A DNA stretch of 64,000 bases from Dehalococcoidia bacterium (GTDB taxonomy: Bacteria; Chloroflexota; Dehalococcoidia; Lucifugimonadales; SHYT01): positions 186,001 to 250,000 of the forward strand of contig SHXZ01000001.1 in the NCBI GenBank assembly GCA_009693045.1, written 5' to 3'. The notes under the pieces are model-generated. The model saw only the letters and a list, made by a program, of their open reading frames with translations, had not been told where the DNA came from and did not search any database. The translations under genes were made by a program, and so were the position numbers. Below are positions 16,482 through 28,446 of this stretch, piece after piece (within the stretch, counting starts at the first letter, position 1; every line of letters starts with the position of its first letter).

Positions 16482-17564
16482 TTAGTTGAACATGATGACG
16501 GAGCGCACCACCTCACGGTTCTTCATGGCCCGGAACGCCTCGTTGATGTCCTCAAGGCGGATGCGCTTGGTGACCATCTCATCCAGCTTCAGGCGGCCCT
16601 GCTGGTAGAAGTCAATGTAGTGGAGCATGTCCACCCGGAAGCGGTTGGAGCCCATGGAGCAGCGCTGGAACTTCCGCTCTTGCAGGAACATGCTGCCGGG
16701 CAGCTCAATGATCTGGCCCACGGGAACCATGCCGATGACGGTGGCGGTGCCGCCGGACCCCAGGCAGAGGAACGACTGCTCCGCCGTCTGCTTGAGCCCG
16801 ATGGCCTCAAACGAGTAGTCCACGCCGCCGTCGGTCATCGCCTTGATCTGCTCCACCGGGTCGCCCTTGGAGGCGTCAACCACGTCGGTTGCGCCAAACT
16901 GCCGGGCGGTGCTGAGCTTGTACTCGCCGATGTCCACGGCGATGATCCTGCGGGCCCCGGCGATGCGCGCGCCCTGGATGGCGGAGAGGCCGACGCCGCC
17001 GCAGCCGAAGACAGCCACGGTGCTCCCCGGCTCCACCTTCGCGGTGTTGAGCGCCGCGCCCACGCCCGTCGTGACGCCGCAGCCGATGAGGGCCCCGCGG
17101 TCCAGCGGCATGCTGTCCGGGACCTTCACAACCGAGTTTTCGTGAAGCAGCATCTTCTCCGCGTACGTGGACAGGTTGGCGAACTGGTTGATGCGCCGCC
17201 CGTCCTTGTAGCGCAGGCGGGGCGCCTCCTCCTTGGTGCGGCTCGGCTTAATCCGACACCGCGCGGGATGGCCGCTCAAGCACTGGTCGCACGAGCCGCA
17301 GAAGACCGAGGTGCAGACGATGACGTGGTCGCCGGGCTTGACGTAGTCCACCTGGTCGCCCACGGTCTCTATGATGCCAGCCGCCTCGTGGCCGAGGATG
17401 GCCGGCCCCTCCTGCGGGTACGTCCCTTCCACGAAGTGAAGGTCGCTGTGGCAGACGCCGCTCGCGACGGTCTTGACGACGACCTCGCGCGGGCCGGGCT
17501 TGTCCAGCTCAACGTCCTCAACCCTGAGGTCTTGATGCGCTGCGTGGAACACCGCTGCCTTCAT
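16482..17564 (-). CDS. Zinc-dependent alcohol dehydrogenase (class III-like MDR), copy 1
   Basis: 360 residues. Catalytic zinc site: GVCHSDLHFVEG and GHEAAGII. Structural zinc site: CTSVFCGSCDQCLSGHPARC. Then CGVTTGVGAALNTAKVEPG and the NAD motif VFGCGGVGLSAIQGARIAG. This pattern is typical of class III-type and NDMA-/mycothiol-dependent alcohol dehydrogenases. ATG 17564 follows AAAGGA. The next upstream gene, also minus strand, is a close paralogue of the same length. Confidence 0.9.
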   Translation of the reverse strand: MKAAVFHAAHQDLRVEDVELDKPGPREVVVKTVASGVCHSDLHFVEGTYPQEGPAILGHEAAGIIETVGDQVDYVKPGDHVIVCTSVFCGSCDQCLSGHPARCRIKPSRTKEEAPRLRYKDGRRINQFANLSTYAEKMLLHENSVVKVPDSMPLDRGALIGCGVTTGVGAALNTAKVEPGSTVAVFGCGGVGLSAIQGARIAGARRIIAVDIGEYKLSTARQFGATDVVDASKGDPVEQIKAMTDGGVDYSFEAIGLKQTAEQSFLCLGSGGTATVIGMVPVGQIIELPGSMFLQERKFQRCSMGSNRFRVDMLHYIDFYQQGRLKLDEMVTKRIRLEDINEAFRAMKNREVVRSVIMFN

Positions 17565-17644
17565 GTCGTTTGTCCTTTCTCCTCGCCGGCCCAGCATGAT
17601 CTTGGGGAATTTCCCTCGCAGACTAGGCGGCTCCGAGCAAATTC

Positions 17645-17679
17645 CTAATCCGCGAAAATCTGCGCAATCTGCGGATTAG
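17645..17679. repeat. Family E repeat
   Basis: CTAATCCGCGAAAATCTGCG continuing to GCAATCTGCGGATTAG; the outer CTAATCCGC/GCGGATTAG arms are perfectly inverted. It lies between the two alcohol dehydrogenase genes. Confidence 0.75.
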
Positions 17680-17692
17680 TCATCCGCCCTGC

Positions 17693-18775
17693 CTAGTCGA
17701 ACATGATGACGGAGCGGGCAACCTCCCGGTTCTTCATGGCGGTAAAGGCCGCGTTCACGTCCTCCAGGCGGATGCGCCGGGAGATCATCTCGTCCAGCTT
17801 CAGGCGCCCCTGGTAGTAGAACTCAATGTAGTGCAGCATGTCCACGCGGAAGCGGTTGGACCCCATGCTGCTCCCCTGGACCTTGTACTCCGGCGCCAGG
17901 CCCGTGGCCGGGAGCTCCAGCTTTTGGCCGATGGGGATCATGCCGATGATGGTGGCGACGCCGCCCGGGCCCAGGCAGAAGACCGACTGCTCTCCCGTCT
18001 TTTTGAGTCCGATGGCTTCAAAGGAGAAGTCCACGCCGCCGTCGGTCATCGCCTTGATCTGCTCCACGGGGTCGCCCTTGGATGCGTCCACGATGTCGGT
18101 GGCGCCAAACTCGCGGGCCGTGCTCAGCTTGTACTCGCCGATGTCCACCGCGATGATCTTGCGGGCGCCGGCGATGCGCGCGCCCTGGATGGCGGACAGT
18201 CCCACGCCGCCCGCGCCGAAGACGGCGACGGTGCTGCCCGGCGTGACTTTGGCGGTGTTGAGCGCAGCGCCCACGCCCGTGGTGACGCCGCAGCCAATAA
18301 GCGCGGCGCGGTCAAGTGGGAAGCTCTCAGGGATCTTCACTATGGAGTTCTCGTGCACGAGCATCTTCTCGGCATACGTGGATAGCAGAGCGAACTGGTT
18401 GACGGGCGTGCCGTCGTTGAAGCGCAGGCGAGGCGGGTCGGACTTGCCGCGCATCGGGCGGCGGCGGCAGAGGTTTGGGTGGCCGGTCAGGCACTTCTCG
18501 CAGCTGCCGCAGAACACGGAGAGGCAGAGGATCACGTGGTCGCCGGGCTTGACGTACGTCACCTGGCTGCCGACGTCCTCCACGATGCCGGCGGCTTCGT
18601 GGCCGAGCACGGCGGGCGTCTGCATCGTGTAGTAGCCGTCCACGTAGTGAAGGTCGCTGTGGCAGACGCCGCTGGCGACGGTCTTGACCACGACCTCGCG
18701 CGGCATCGGGCGGTCAATCTGCACTTCCTGGATGGTGAGTGGCTGGTGCGGCGCGGTGAATACGGCGGCTTTCAT
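17693..18775 (-). CDS. Zinc-dependent alcohol dehydrogenase (class III-like MDR), copy 2
   Basis: 360 residues, the same length as copy 1 and nearly co-linear with it. Zinc sites are GVCHSDLHYVDG, GHEAAGIVED and CLSVFCGSCEKCLTGHPNLC; the NAD motif is VFGAGGVGLSAIQGARIAG. Differences cluster around substrate-facing positions (for example HYVDGYYTMQT against HFVEGTYPQEG, and the LPATGLAPEYKVQG segment), so the two may use different alcohols. ATG 18775 has a strong GAGGAGGT upstream. The pair looks like an old tandem duplication. Confidence 0.9.
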   Translation of the reverse strand: MKAAVFTAPHQPLTIQEVQIDRPMPREVVVKTVASGVCHSDLHYVDGYYTMQTPAVLGHEAAGIVEDVGSQVTYVKPGDHVILCLSVFCGSCEKCLTGHPNLCRRRPMRGKSDPPRLRFNDGTPVNQFALLSTYAEKMLVHENSIVKIPESFPLDRAALIGCGVTTGVGAALNTAKVTPGSTVAVFGAGGVGLSAIQGARIAGARKIIAVDIGEYKLSTAREFGATDIVDASKGDPVEQIKAMTDGGVDFSFEAIGLKKTGEQSVFCLGPGGVATIIGMIPIGQKLELPATGLAPEYKVQGSSMGSNRFRVDMLHYIEFYYQGRLKLDEMISRRIRLEDVNAAFTAMKNREVARSVIMFD

Positions 18776-19006
18776 GGCGTGACCTCCTCTTTGACAAACA
18801 CCGGCAACGTCGCCAAACACGACGTGGCACAACGGGGGCAGCGATACCGTAGCAGACGGGCGATTGTCTTGCAAGCAGAGCGCGCTAGGCGGGCGAGCCT
18901 CGCTCCGCGCATTGCGTTTTCACATCACGCTTGACGGGACTGGAAACCCACCAGGGGTTCCACAAACGGGCTTGCCCATGACCGTCTGGATGTGCTTGAG
19001 GGGGCG

Positions 19007-20338
19007 CTACGAGGGGTGTTGCGGGGTGGTGGGCTCGCCGCCGGCCGCCACGGGGACGGCAGCCGGGGTAGGCACCTTGGGCGCTTTAAGAATGAAGAAG
19101 AGGATTGCGGCAACGCCAGCCGCGACCGCAAACGTTACGAGGGCCCATTTGTAGCTGCCCGTCCTGTCCCACACCCACCCGGCGTAGATGGGCATGCCAA
19201 ACGAGGCGAAGGTGCTGAAGAACTGCATCGCGCCACGAATGGTGGCGAAATTTCTGCGCCCAAAGAACTCCCCCGTGAGGGCGATTGGAATGGGGCCGAC
19301 GCTTTCAGAGAAGGCGAACAGGAGAATGAACAGGTAGACCTGCCATGCGTGGGTCGCCGTTGCGAGGAGGAGCAGCGCCACTACACCCACACTGGACCCT
19401 AGGGCCACAACCAGTCCTTTGCGCATCCGGTCTGCAGCCCATCCCAAAAAGAGCGCGGAGGGTATGCTGAGGAAGGACATCAACCCTACCAGATATGCGG
19501 CGCCTTGCTGGCTGAAGTCCTGCCACACAAACATCGGAATAGCGTGAACGGCGATAGCGCCCACAGCCGCCTGACGGACGCCTTGGGCTAACGCCAGTAT
19601 CCAGAACGAGGGGGTTTTTGATGCTTCGGAGAGGGTGAACTCGTGCATCTGACTCGCCTGCGTTGCGGCTCTGCTGCTACCTGGGGTCTGCCGCGGTGGC
19701 CCGGCGGCGGAGCGGTCACCGTCCGGCAGCAGGCCCATGGACTCCGGAGAGCGCCGGAACACCAGGCTAGAGGGGAGGGTTACGCAGAGGATGATCACCC
19801 CGGAGACGACCGCCGCCTTCTCCCATCCGAGGTTAAGAACGAGGAAGGAGACAATGGGGACCAGGACGAACGCGCCGGCTCGGATTGACGCGTGCAAGGT
19901 CCCAAACACGATCCCGCGATAGCGGCGAAACCACGTATTGTACGCGGCCATGATCGCGGAAAAGAAGCCGGCCGAGAAGCCGGTGGAAATCACCAGGGTG
20001 TAGATGAGGAAAAAGCTCCAGAAATCGCGCGCGAACAGCCCAAGAAGGATGTAGCCAAGGCCCGCCAGGGAGGCGCCTACCGCGAGCATCTTCCGGGACC
20101 CGAAGCGGTCAATGAGCTTTCCGGCGATGGGTGCTTCCAGCCCGCCCTCCAGCCTGGCTGCGGAAAAAATGAGCGCTGCGGTGGCGCTGCTAATGTGCAG
20201 CGACTGTCTGATGGGTATGAAGAAGACCGAAAACCCCTGGTTGTGCAAGCCGCCGGCGAACATAGAGAAGGACCCGGCCCCGACGATCCACCAACCGTAA
20301 AACACGCGCTTGCGTAGTGCGGCGATTTCAGCTAACAA
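19007..20338 (-). CDS. MFS transporter (monocarboxylate/oxalate-formate type)
   Basis: 443 residues with 12 hydrophobic segments in two groups of six, separated by a polar loop near residues 205-240. The N-terminus FYGWWIVGAGSFSMFAGGLH is typical of the monocarboxylate/OFA branch of the major facilitator superfamily; LIDRFGSRKMLAVGA is the conserved loop 2-3 motif. The most likely role is uptake or export of small organic acids. The start is uncertain: TTG 20338 or GTG 20308 (VFYGWW). Confidence 0.8.
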   Translation of the reverse strand: MLAEIAALRKRVFYGWWIVGAGSFSMFAGGLHNQGFSVFFIPIRQSLHISSATAALIFSAARLEGGLEAPIAGKLIDRFGSRKMLAVGASLAGLGYILLGLFARDFWSFFLIYTLVISTGFSAGFFSAIMAAYNTWFRRYRGIVFGTLHASIRAGAFVLVPIVSFLVLNLGWEKAAVVSGVIILCVTLPSSLVFRRSPESMGLLPDGDRSAAGPPRQTPGSSRAATQASQMHEFTLSEASKTPSFWILALAQGVRQAAVGAIAVHAIPMFVWQDFSQQGAAYLVGLMSFLSIPSALFLGWAADRMRKGLVVALGSSVGVVALLLLATATHAWQVYLFILLFAFSESVGPIPIALTGEFFGRRNFATIRGAMQFFSTFASFGMPIYAGWVWDRTGSYKWALVTFAVAAGVAAILFFILKAPKVPTPAAVPVAAGGEPTTPQHPS

Positions 20339-20778
20339 GCATGCCCCTAGCGATTGCTACGAGCGTGGAGTGTAAGGTAAAAGCAGCCCAAAGTAAAGGG
20401 AGACCGCTCGCCCGAGCGATGGTATCCGTGCCAATCGTGCCGTGCCTTGGATAATAAAGCCGCCACCAGAGCACACGGACTCCCGCCGCCGCCGGATGGG
20501 TGGAGTGACACCACGGTGCAGCGCATCGGTTAAAGTCCAACCTCACCCCTGCGTTCATCCTGCTGAGTCGTGATCCACGTTTTGTTGATCCCAGCACATC
20601 GGGATGGGACACCGCCGGGCTCCCTCTCAACCGCAATGCCGACGGCAGCGCGCGATATAGAGAGACAGGGCAGGCCGGAGGGCGTAGAATAGAAGCGAAA
20701 GAGCGTGGTGAAGGCCCCTGCTTGGCCCGTTGACACCCCCTGATCCTTGTGATAACCTTCACCAGGTTTTGGTGAGCC
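20339..20778. other. Intergenic region before the ATP synthase operon
   Basis: No convincing gene. Near its right end is a possible promoter (described separately). It separates the leftward MFS gene from the rightward ATP synthase operon. Confidence 0.5.
20730..20756 (+). promoter_or_regulatory. Possible sigma70-type promoter of the ATP synthase operon
   Basis: A perfect TTGACA (20730-20735) is followed 15 bases later by TGTGATAAC, an extended -10-like element (GATAAC, 4 of 6 to consensus). It lies 22 bases before the first operon gene. The spacing is short, so this is tentative. Confidence 0.4.
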
Positions 20779-21015
20779 ATGCCGTGGTGGGTACTTGCGC
20801 TCCGGCTTACCGGCATCGGCTGGTACATTGCCATAAGCATGGTGGGGGGGATCGTCGCAGGGGTATTCCTGGACTGCTGGCTAGGCGCGAAGCCTCTCTT
20901 TACCCTAGTGGGTCTTCTCCTGGGCTTAGCGGTCGCCTTCTACGGCACGTATCGGCTGTTGCAACCCTTCTTAGCCGATTCGCGCCCGCCGGAAACAAAA
21001 GACAAACAGAGGTAG
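20779..21015 (+). CDS. AtpI/AtpZ-like small membrane protein of the ATP synthase operon
   Basis: 78 residues with two membrane segments (about residues 12-33 and 39-61), joined by a short loop containing LDCWLGAKPLF. The two-helix layout, with the second helix LVGLLLGLAVAFYGTYRLL, and the place directly before atpB match the AtpI/AtpZ accessory proteins, which help assemble the c-ring or carry Mg/Ca. It ends 10 bases before atpB. Confidence 0.75.
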   Translation: MPWWVLALRLTGIGWYIAISMVGGIVAGVFLDCWLGAKPLFTLVGLLLGLAVAFYGTYRLLQPFLADSRPPETKDKQR

Positions 21016-21025
21016 CTGCGCGCGG

Positions 21026-22288
21026 ATGAACACCAAGCGGCTGGTCATGCTGGCTGGGCTGGGCCTGGTTGTCCTGTGGATCGTGGGCTGCGGGACGGGC
21101 GCCATCGTTGGCGCGATGCGCGGCACGGAGGGGTTTTTGCCGCAGCCTGGCGTGCACCTGCCCCCGCAGGCGATCATGGGCGAGAACCGAGGCGAGACCG
21201 TCAGCGGAGGCTTCGTTCTCACCAACACCATGCTCTCCTCGTTCATCACCACAGGCGTCCTGATTTTGCTGTTCTGGTTCGGCGCCTTCCGCATGAAGGT
21301 GGTGCCCGGACGGCTCCAGAGCCTGCTGGAGGCCATTGTTGAGGGATTGCTGGGGGTCCTTGAGGCCATTCTTGGCCAGGTGAGGACTCGCCAGCTCTTC
21401 CCGCTGCTGGCGACCATCTTCCTGTTCGTGATGTTCAACGCCTGGCTGGGGTTGTTGCCCGTTTACCAGGTGCTTGGCATCACGCGGTACGAGGCGGTGA
21501 CGCTCAGCGAGCTTGACAAGCACGCGCTTGAGTTTCCCGTCTCTCAAGAGAACGCCAAGCTCCCTCTCGCCGACGTGAAGGAGCTAGAGCACCTGGTTGC
21601 GGAGCGCCTGGTGGTCACCCTGGAGGCCAAGTTCGTGGCCGAGGGGATGACGCCGGAGGCGGCCAATGAGAAGGCCCACGAGAAGGCAATGAAGAAGGCG
21701 CACCAGGCGAAGGTGTCCATCGTCAATGACGGGCACGCGATGACGCACGCGGTGCTGGTGGAAGGCCATCGCTTCGGTGAGGGCGCGGAGGCGGCCGTCG
21801 TCGCAGCGGGAGGAAAGATCCGGAAGAAAGGCGCGGGCCTTTCGGCCACGCTCCTGCGGCCCGCCGGCACCGACATGAACATGCCGCTTGCCCTGGCGCT
21901 CATCTCGTTCGTCTTCGTGGAGGGGCTGGGGTTGATGACGTTCCGGCTGCGGTATCTGAACCAGTTTTTCCCCTTTGGGCGCTTGATCCGCGGGGACGTC
22001 ATCGGGTTTGTCGTTGGGCTCCTGGAGGTGGTGAGCCACTTTGTCCGCGTCATCAGCTTCACCTTCAGGCTCTGGGGGAACATGACCGCGGGCGAAATCC
22101 TGCTGTTCCTCATCTCCTTCCTGGCGTCATTTGTGGCGGTTGATCTCTTCTACGGGCTGGAGTTGCTGGTGGGCGCCATCCAGGCCCTTGTGTTCATGGG
22201 ACTAACGGCGGTGTTCGCCGCGATGGCGATGGCGCCGCACGAGGGCGAGCCGCACGAAGGACGCCAAGCCCAAGAACCGCACCACTAG
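21026..22288 (+). CDS. atpB: ATP synthase F0 subunit a with a large soluble insertion
   Basis: 420 residues, much longer than the usual roughly 230-310. The subunit forms the proton half-channels next to the c-ring. The core is intact: FNAWLGLLPVYQV, then GTDMNMPLALALISFVFVEG, and the essential Arg in ISFTFRLWGNMTAGE (Arg348), followed by two further helices. Between LLPVYQVLGI and GTDMNMP lies an extra segment, roughly residues 152-280. It is charged and Ala/Lys/Glu/His-rich (for example EAANEKAHEKAMKKAHQAK) with no membrane helix. By the E. coli topology this loop faces outside the cytoplasm. The N-terminus may carry a lipobox-like VGCGTG. The C-terminal tail is His-rich. Confidence 0.9.
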   Translation: MNTKRLVMLAGLGLVVLWIVGCGTGAIVGAMRGTEGFLPQPGVHLPPQAIMGENRGETVSGGFVLTNTMLSSFITTGVLILLFWFGAFRMKVVPGRLQSLLEAIVEGLLGVLEAILGQVRTRQLFPLLATIFLFVMFNAWLGLLPVYQVLGITRYEAVTLSELDKHALEFPVSQENAKLPLADVKELEHLVAERLVVTLEAKFVAEGMTPEAANEKAHEKAMKKAHQAKVSIVNDGHAMTHAVLVEGHRFGEGAEAAVVAAGGKIRKKGAGLSATLLRPAGTDMNMPLALALISFVFVEGLGLMTFRLRYLNQFFPFGRLIRGDVIGFVVGLLEVVSHFVRVISFTFRLWGNMTAGEILLFLISFLASFVAVDLFYGLELLVGAIQALVFMGLTAVFAAMAMAPHEGEPHEGRQAQEPHH

Positions 22289-22298
22289 GAGCAGCGCG

Positions 22299-22397
22299 AT
22301 GGAGATTGTGATCCTGGCCTTGGTCGTAGCGGCTATCGGCCTGGCGGCCGCGGCGGTCGGCGTCGCGGCCGCAAACCTTGCCGGCAAGGATTCGTAG
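22299..22397 (+). CDS. 32-residue membrane peptide between atpB and atpE
   Basis: ATG 22299 to TAG 22397 encodes 32 residues: MEIVILALVVAAIGLAAAAV, then GVAAANLAGKDS. It is almost entirely one hydrophobic helix of Ala, Val, Leu and Gly with a polar C-terminus. AGGAG lies 9 bases upstream, and the gene starts 10 bases after atpB. The short distance to both neighbours and the good ribosome site suggest it is translated. No function is known; it might be an accessory to c-ring or a-subunit assembly. Confidence 0.5.
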   Translation: MEIVILALVVAAIGLAAAAVGVAAANLAGKDS

Positions 22398-22512
22398 GAC
22401 GGGAACCACGTCGCCATCACGGGCGTGGGTGCCCATGCGCTCGCGCTTGGGGATACCGCTCAGGCTGAACTGGGACCGGAAACGACACCGGCATCAACGC
22501 GCGGCAACGTAA

Positions 22513-22767
<255 letters not shown>

Positions 22768-22793
22768 CGAACCACTCTGGGAAAGAGGCTGCT

Positions 22794-23303
22794 TTGGATG
22801 AGCTAGGCATTCACCTGCCCAGCCTGGTTGTCTATCTGGTCAACTTTGGCGTGCTCACCGTGGCGCTGTACCTGGTTGGGTACAAGCGCATTCTGCGGAT
22901 GCTGGATCAACGCACCGAGCGGATCAAGGCGTCCCTGGACGAAGCGGAGCGCGTCAAGCAGGACGCCGCGAAGGCCCAGGAGGACATGCGTAAGCAGCTT
23001 GATGAGTCCCGTCAGGGTGTGCATCAGATGATGGAGCAGTCGCGCGTGGCGGCGGAGCGCTTCCGCGAGGAGGAGCTTGCCAAGGCGCGCGTCGAGGGCG
23101 AGGCGTTCCTCCAGCGCGCCCGCCAGCAGATCCGACAGGAGCGCGACGCGGCCATTGAGGAGCTGCGCACCGGCTTTGCAGACCTCGCCATCACCGCCGC
23201 CGAGCGCGTTGTTGAACGTTCGCTGGACCGCCGCGCCCATCAGGACCTGATTGACCAGGTGCTGCGGGAGAGCGAGCAGTCCGGCACAGCGAACAGGAGC
23301 TAG
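22794..23303 (+). CDS. atpF: ATP synthase F0 subunit b
   Basis: 169 residues: one N-terminal membrane helix (LPSLVVYLVNFGVLTVALYL) followed by a long charged coiled coil, about residues 40-140 (ASLDEAERVKQDAAKAQEDM and onward). The C-terminal part (LAITAAERVVERSLD) binds delta. The start is a TTG at 22794 with AGAGG upstream; the frame is open much further but overlaps atpE there. The next gene starts 5 bases later. Confidence 0.9.
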   Translation: MDELGIHLPSLVVYLVNFGVLTVALYLVGYKRILRMLDQRTERIKASLDEAERVKQDAAKAQEDMRKQLDESRQGVHQMMEQSRVAAERFREEELAKARVEGEAFLQRARQQIRQERDAAIEELRTGFADLAITAAERVVERSLDRRAHQDLIDQVLRESEQSGTANRS

Positions 23304-23308
23304 CCGCC

Positions 23309-23854
23309 ATGCCGGGCCGCAGAGCGCCAACGCCGCGACGGTACGCCCAGGCCATCTTTTTGCTGGCGCTGGAGCGCGGGGACGCCGACCGCTGGCGCCA
23401 GGACCTGCAGACGATGGTGGACGTCACGCGAAGCCAGGGCGTGGCAGTGCTGCTGGAGTCGCCGGGCCTCAAGCAATCGGAGAAGCTGGCTACGGTGCGC
23501 CAGGTGCTCCCCGACCTCTCGCCGATGGCGGCCAACTTTATGGCGTTACTCGCCCAGCGTCGCGCTCTGCTGTTGCTGCCGCGCGTGCAGGCCGTGTTCC
23601 ACGACATGCTGGACCAGCACGAGGGGCGCGTGCGGGCGGTGGCGACCACGGCCATCCCGCTCCAGCCGGCCGAGCGCGACCAAATGTTGCAGCGGCTGCG
23701 GACGGCGTGGCAGCGGGACATTGTACTTGAGAGCCACGTAGATCCCGCCATTCTCGGGGGACTGATCGTTCGGGTGGGTGACCACGTCATTGACGGCAGC
23801 ACGCGCGGACGGTTCCAGTCAATGCGAAGAACACTGAGAGAGCAGTCGTATTAG
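23309..23854 (+). CDS. atpH: ATP synthase F1 subunit delta
   Basis: 181 residues. The N-terminal helical domain begins RRYAQAIFLLALERGDADRW, the usual start of OSCP/delta. The C-terminal segment has AVATTAIPLQPAERDQMLQRL and the conserved end VDPAILGGLIVRVGDHVIDGSTRG (as VDPAILGGLIVRVGDHVID). It links the peripheral stalk to the top of F1. ATG 23309, 5 bases after atpF. Confidence 0.92.
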   Translation: MPGRRAPTPRRYAQAIFLLALERGDADRWRQDLQTMVDVTRSQGVAVLLESPGLKQSEKLATVRQVLPDLSPMAANFMALLAQRRALLLLPRVQAVFHDMLDQHEGRVRAVATTAIPLQPAERDQMLQRLRTAWQRDIVLESHVDPAILGGLIVRVGDHVIDGSTRGRFQSMRRTLREQSY

Positions 23855-23922
23855 GCCGAGGCGCCCAAACGGCGGGCCCCAAACGGCGGGCCAAAAAACG
23901 GCGGGTCAAGGAGAGGTGACAC

Positions 23923-25434
23923 ATGACGCTGCGCGGACAGGACATCGCCGCCGTCATCAAGCAACAGATTGAGGGGTTCGGCGCGCACGTCTCCATGGCC
24001 GACGTTGGCACGGTGGTGGAGGTGGGCGACGGCATCGCGCGCATCCACGGCCTGAGCGCGTGCCGCTCCACGGAACTGGTGGAGTTCAAGGACGGGCTCT
24101 TTGGCATCGCGCTGAACCTGGAAGAGGACAGCGTCGGCGCGGTCATCTTGGGCGACGACCGCGCGGTCAAAGAGGGTGACGAGGTTAAGACCACCGGGCG
24201 CATCGTTGAAGTGCCGGTGGGGCCGGAGCTGCTGGGCCGCGTGGTTGACCCGCTGGGACGTCCGCTGGACGGCAAGGGACCGATCCGCACCACAAAGACC
24301 CGCCCTGTTGAGCGCGTTGCGCCCGACGTGACCAAGCGGAAGTCCGTGAACACGCCCGTCCAGACGGGCATCAAGGCCATTGACGCCATGATCCCGATCG
24401 GCCGAGGGCAGCGCGAGCTGGTCATCGGCGATCGGTCAACGGGCAAGACCGCTGTGTGTCTTGACACCATCATCAACCAAAAGGGCAAGGACCTGCTTTG
24501 CATCTACGTCGCCATCGGTCAGAAGGCGAGCAAGGTGGCGCAGGTGGTGAGCACGCTGGACCGGTTCGGCGCCATGGAGCACACCATCGTGGTGGTTGGC
24601 GGCTCGTCCGACGCCGCGGCGCTCCAGTACCTCGCGCCGTACGCGGGCTGCGCCATGGGCGAGGAGTTCATGGAGCAGGGCAAGGACGCGCTCATCGTCT
24701 ACGACGACCTTAGCAAGCACGCCTGGGCGTACCGCCAGATGTCGCTCCTGCTCAGGAGACCAGCGGGCCGCGAGGCGTACCCCGGCGACGTGTTCTACCT
24801 CCACAGCCGCCTGCTGGAGCGCGCGGCGAGGATGGACGACCCGAGCGGGGGCGGTTCGCTCACCGCGTTGCCCATCATTGAGACGCAGGCAGGCGACGTG
24901 TCGGCGTACATTCCCACCAACGTCATCTCCATCACGGACGGGCAGATCTATCTGGAGACCGACCTGTTCAACTCGGGCGTGCGGCCCGCCGTGAACGTGG
25001 GACTCTCCGTATCGCGCGTGGGCGGCTCGGCGCAGACGCGCGCCATGCGCCGCGTGGCCGGGCGAATGCGGCTGGACCTGGCCCAGTACCGCGAGCTGGC
25101 CACATTCGCGCAGCTCGGCACCGCGGACTTGGACGCCGCGACCCGCCGCCAGCTTGAGCGCGGGCAGCGGACGGTTGAGGTGCTCAAGCAGTTGCAGTTC
25201 GTGCCCGTGCCGGTGGAAGAACAGGTGCTCATCCTTTACGCTGTCACGAACGGCCACCTGGACACCGTGCTCATTCCGCAGGTGGCGCGGTGGGAATCGG
25301 AGTTCCTGCGTTTCATGCGGACGACTCACGCCCAGGTGGGCGCGAAGATCGCGGACAGCAAGCAGCTTGACGACCCGACGGAGAACGCGCTGAAGGCGGC
25401 GCTGGAGGGGTTCAAACGGCAGTTTGCCGGGTAA
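23923..25434 (+). CDS. atpA: ATP synthase F1 subunit alpha
   Basis: 503 residues, the usual length. The non-catalytic nucleotide site is GDRSTGKT (residues 169-176; most homologues have GDRQTGKT). Other landmarks are [30 protein letters not shown] and the signature-type [13 protein letters not shown] 23923 has GGAGAGGTGAC upstream. Confidence 0.97.
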   Translation: MTLRGQDIAAVIKQQIEGFGAHVSMADVGTVVEVGDGIARIHGLSACRSTELVEFKDGLFGIALNLEEDSVGAVILGDDRAVKEGDEVKTTGRIVEVPVGPELLGRVVDPLGRPLDGKGPIRTTKTRPVERVAPDVTKRKSVNTPVQTGIKAIDAMIPIGRGQRELVIGDRSTGKTAVCLDTIINQKGKDLLCIYVAIGQKASKVAQVVSTLDRFGAMEHTIVVVGGSSDAAALQYLAPYAGCAMGEEFMEQGKDALIVYDDLSKHAWAYRQMSLLLRRPAGREAYPGDVFYLHSRLLERAARMDDPSGGGSLTALPIIETQAGDVSAYIPTNVISITDGQIYLETDLFNSGVRPAVNVGLSVSRVGGSAQTRAMRRVAGRMRLDLAQYRELATFAQLGTADLDAATRRQLERGQRTVEVLKQLQFVPVPVEEQVLILYAVTNGHLDTVLIPQVARWESEFLRFMRTTHAQVGAKIADSKQLDDPTENALKAALEGFKRQFAG

Positions 25435-25496
25435 GTCCCCACCCTCTCTCACATAGCCGCGACCGCAAGTCGCCATAACGCAGGGTAGAAGAAGAG

Positions 25497-27880
<2,384 letters not shown>

Positions 27881-27897
27881 CCGGGAGGAACGTCTCA

Positions 27898-28335
27898 ATG
27901 GCCCCAATGAAGCTGGATATCATCACCGGCGAGCGACGGGTGTACTCGGACGAGGTGGACCTGCTGGTCGCGCCTGGCGTGGAGGGCGAGCTGGGCATTC
28001 TGCCGCACCACGCGCCGCTGCTTACGGCGCTGAAACCCGGCGAGTTGCGCATCCGCAAAGGCGGGCAGGACGAGTACTTCGCCGTGGCGGGCGGGTTCAT
28101 GGAGGTCATCGCGAACCAGGTGACCGTCCTGGCCGACGCCGCAGAACATTCGGACGAGATTGACCTGGAGCGCGCGGAGACGGCGATGCGTCGCGCGCAG
28201 GAACGGCTGGCGCAGCGAACCGCCGACGTGGATGTGGAGCGCGCCCTGGCATCGGTGCGACGGGCGCAGATCCGCGTGGGCGTTGCGCGGAGGCGCAGGC
28301 GCAGCACGGGCATCGGCGGGTCGCCGCTGATGTAA
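27898..28335 (+). CDS. atpC: ATP synthase F1 subunit epsilon
   Basis: 145 residues. The N-terminal beta-sandwich has KLDIITGERRVYSDEVDLLV and GVEGELGILPHHAPLLTAL, and the C-terminal two-helix part starts ERAETAMRRAQERL. The Arg-rich tail (RRRRRST) is longer than usual. It closes the ATP synthase operon and starts 17 bases after atpD. Confidence 0.94.
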   Translation: MAPMKLDIITGERRVYSDEVDLLVAPGVEGELGILPHHAPLLTALKPGELRIRKGGQDEYFAVAGGFMEVIANQVTVLADAAEHSDEIDLERAETAMRRAQERLAQRTADVDVERALASVRRAQIRVGVARRRRRSTGIGGSPLM

Positions 28336-28404
28336 GTGGCTTTGCCTCAAAATCCGGAACAGCCTGTTGACCCGCTTCCACCGTTGGAAAGGCTGAAGAA
28401 TTAG

Positions 28405-28446
28405 GAAGGAGGCAGGGGGGGGGGCATTGCCCTCCCTGCCTCCTTC
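28405..28446 (+). terminator. Strong hairpin after the ATP synthase operon
   Basis: GAAGGAGGCAGGG (28405-28417) pairs perfectly with CCCTGCCTCCTTC (28434-28446). It lies 70 bases after atpC. No T-run follows, so it may stabilise the message or act with Rho rather than be an intrinsic terminator. Confidence 0.55.
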
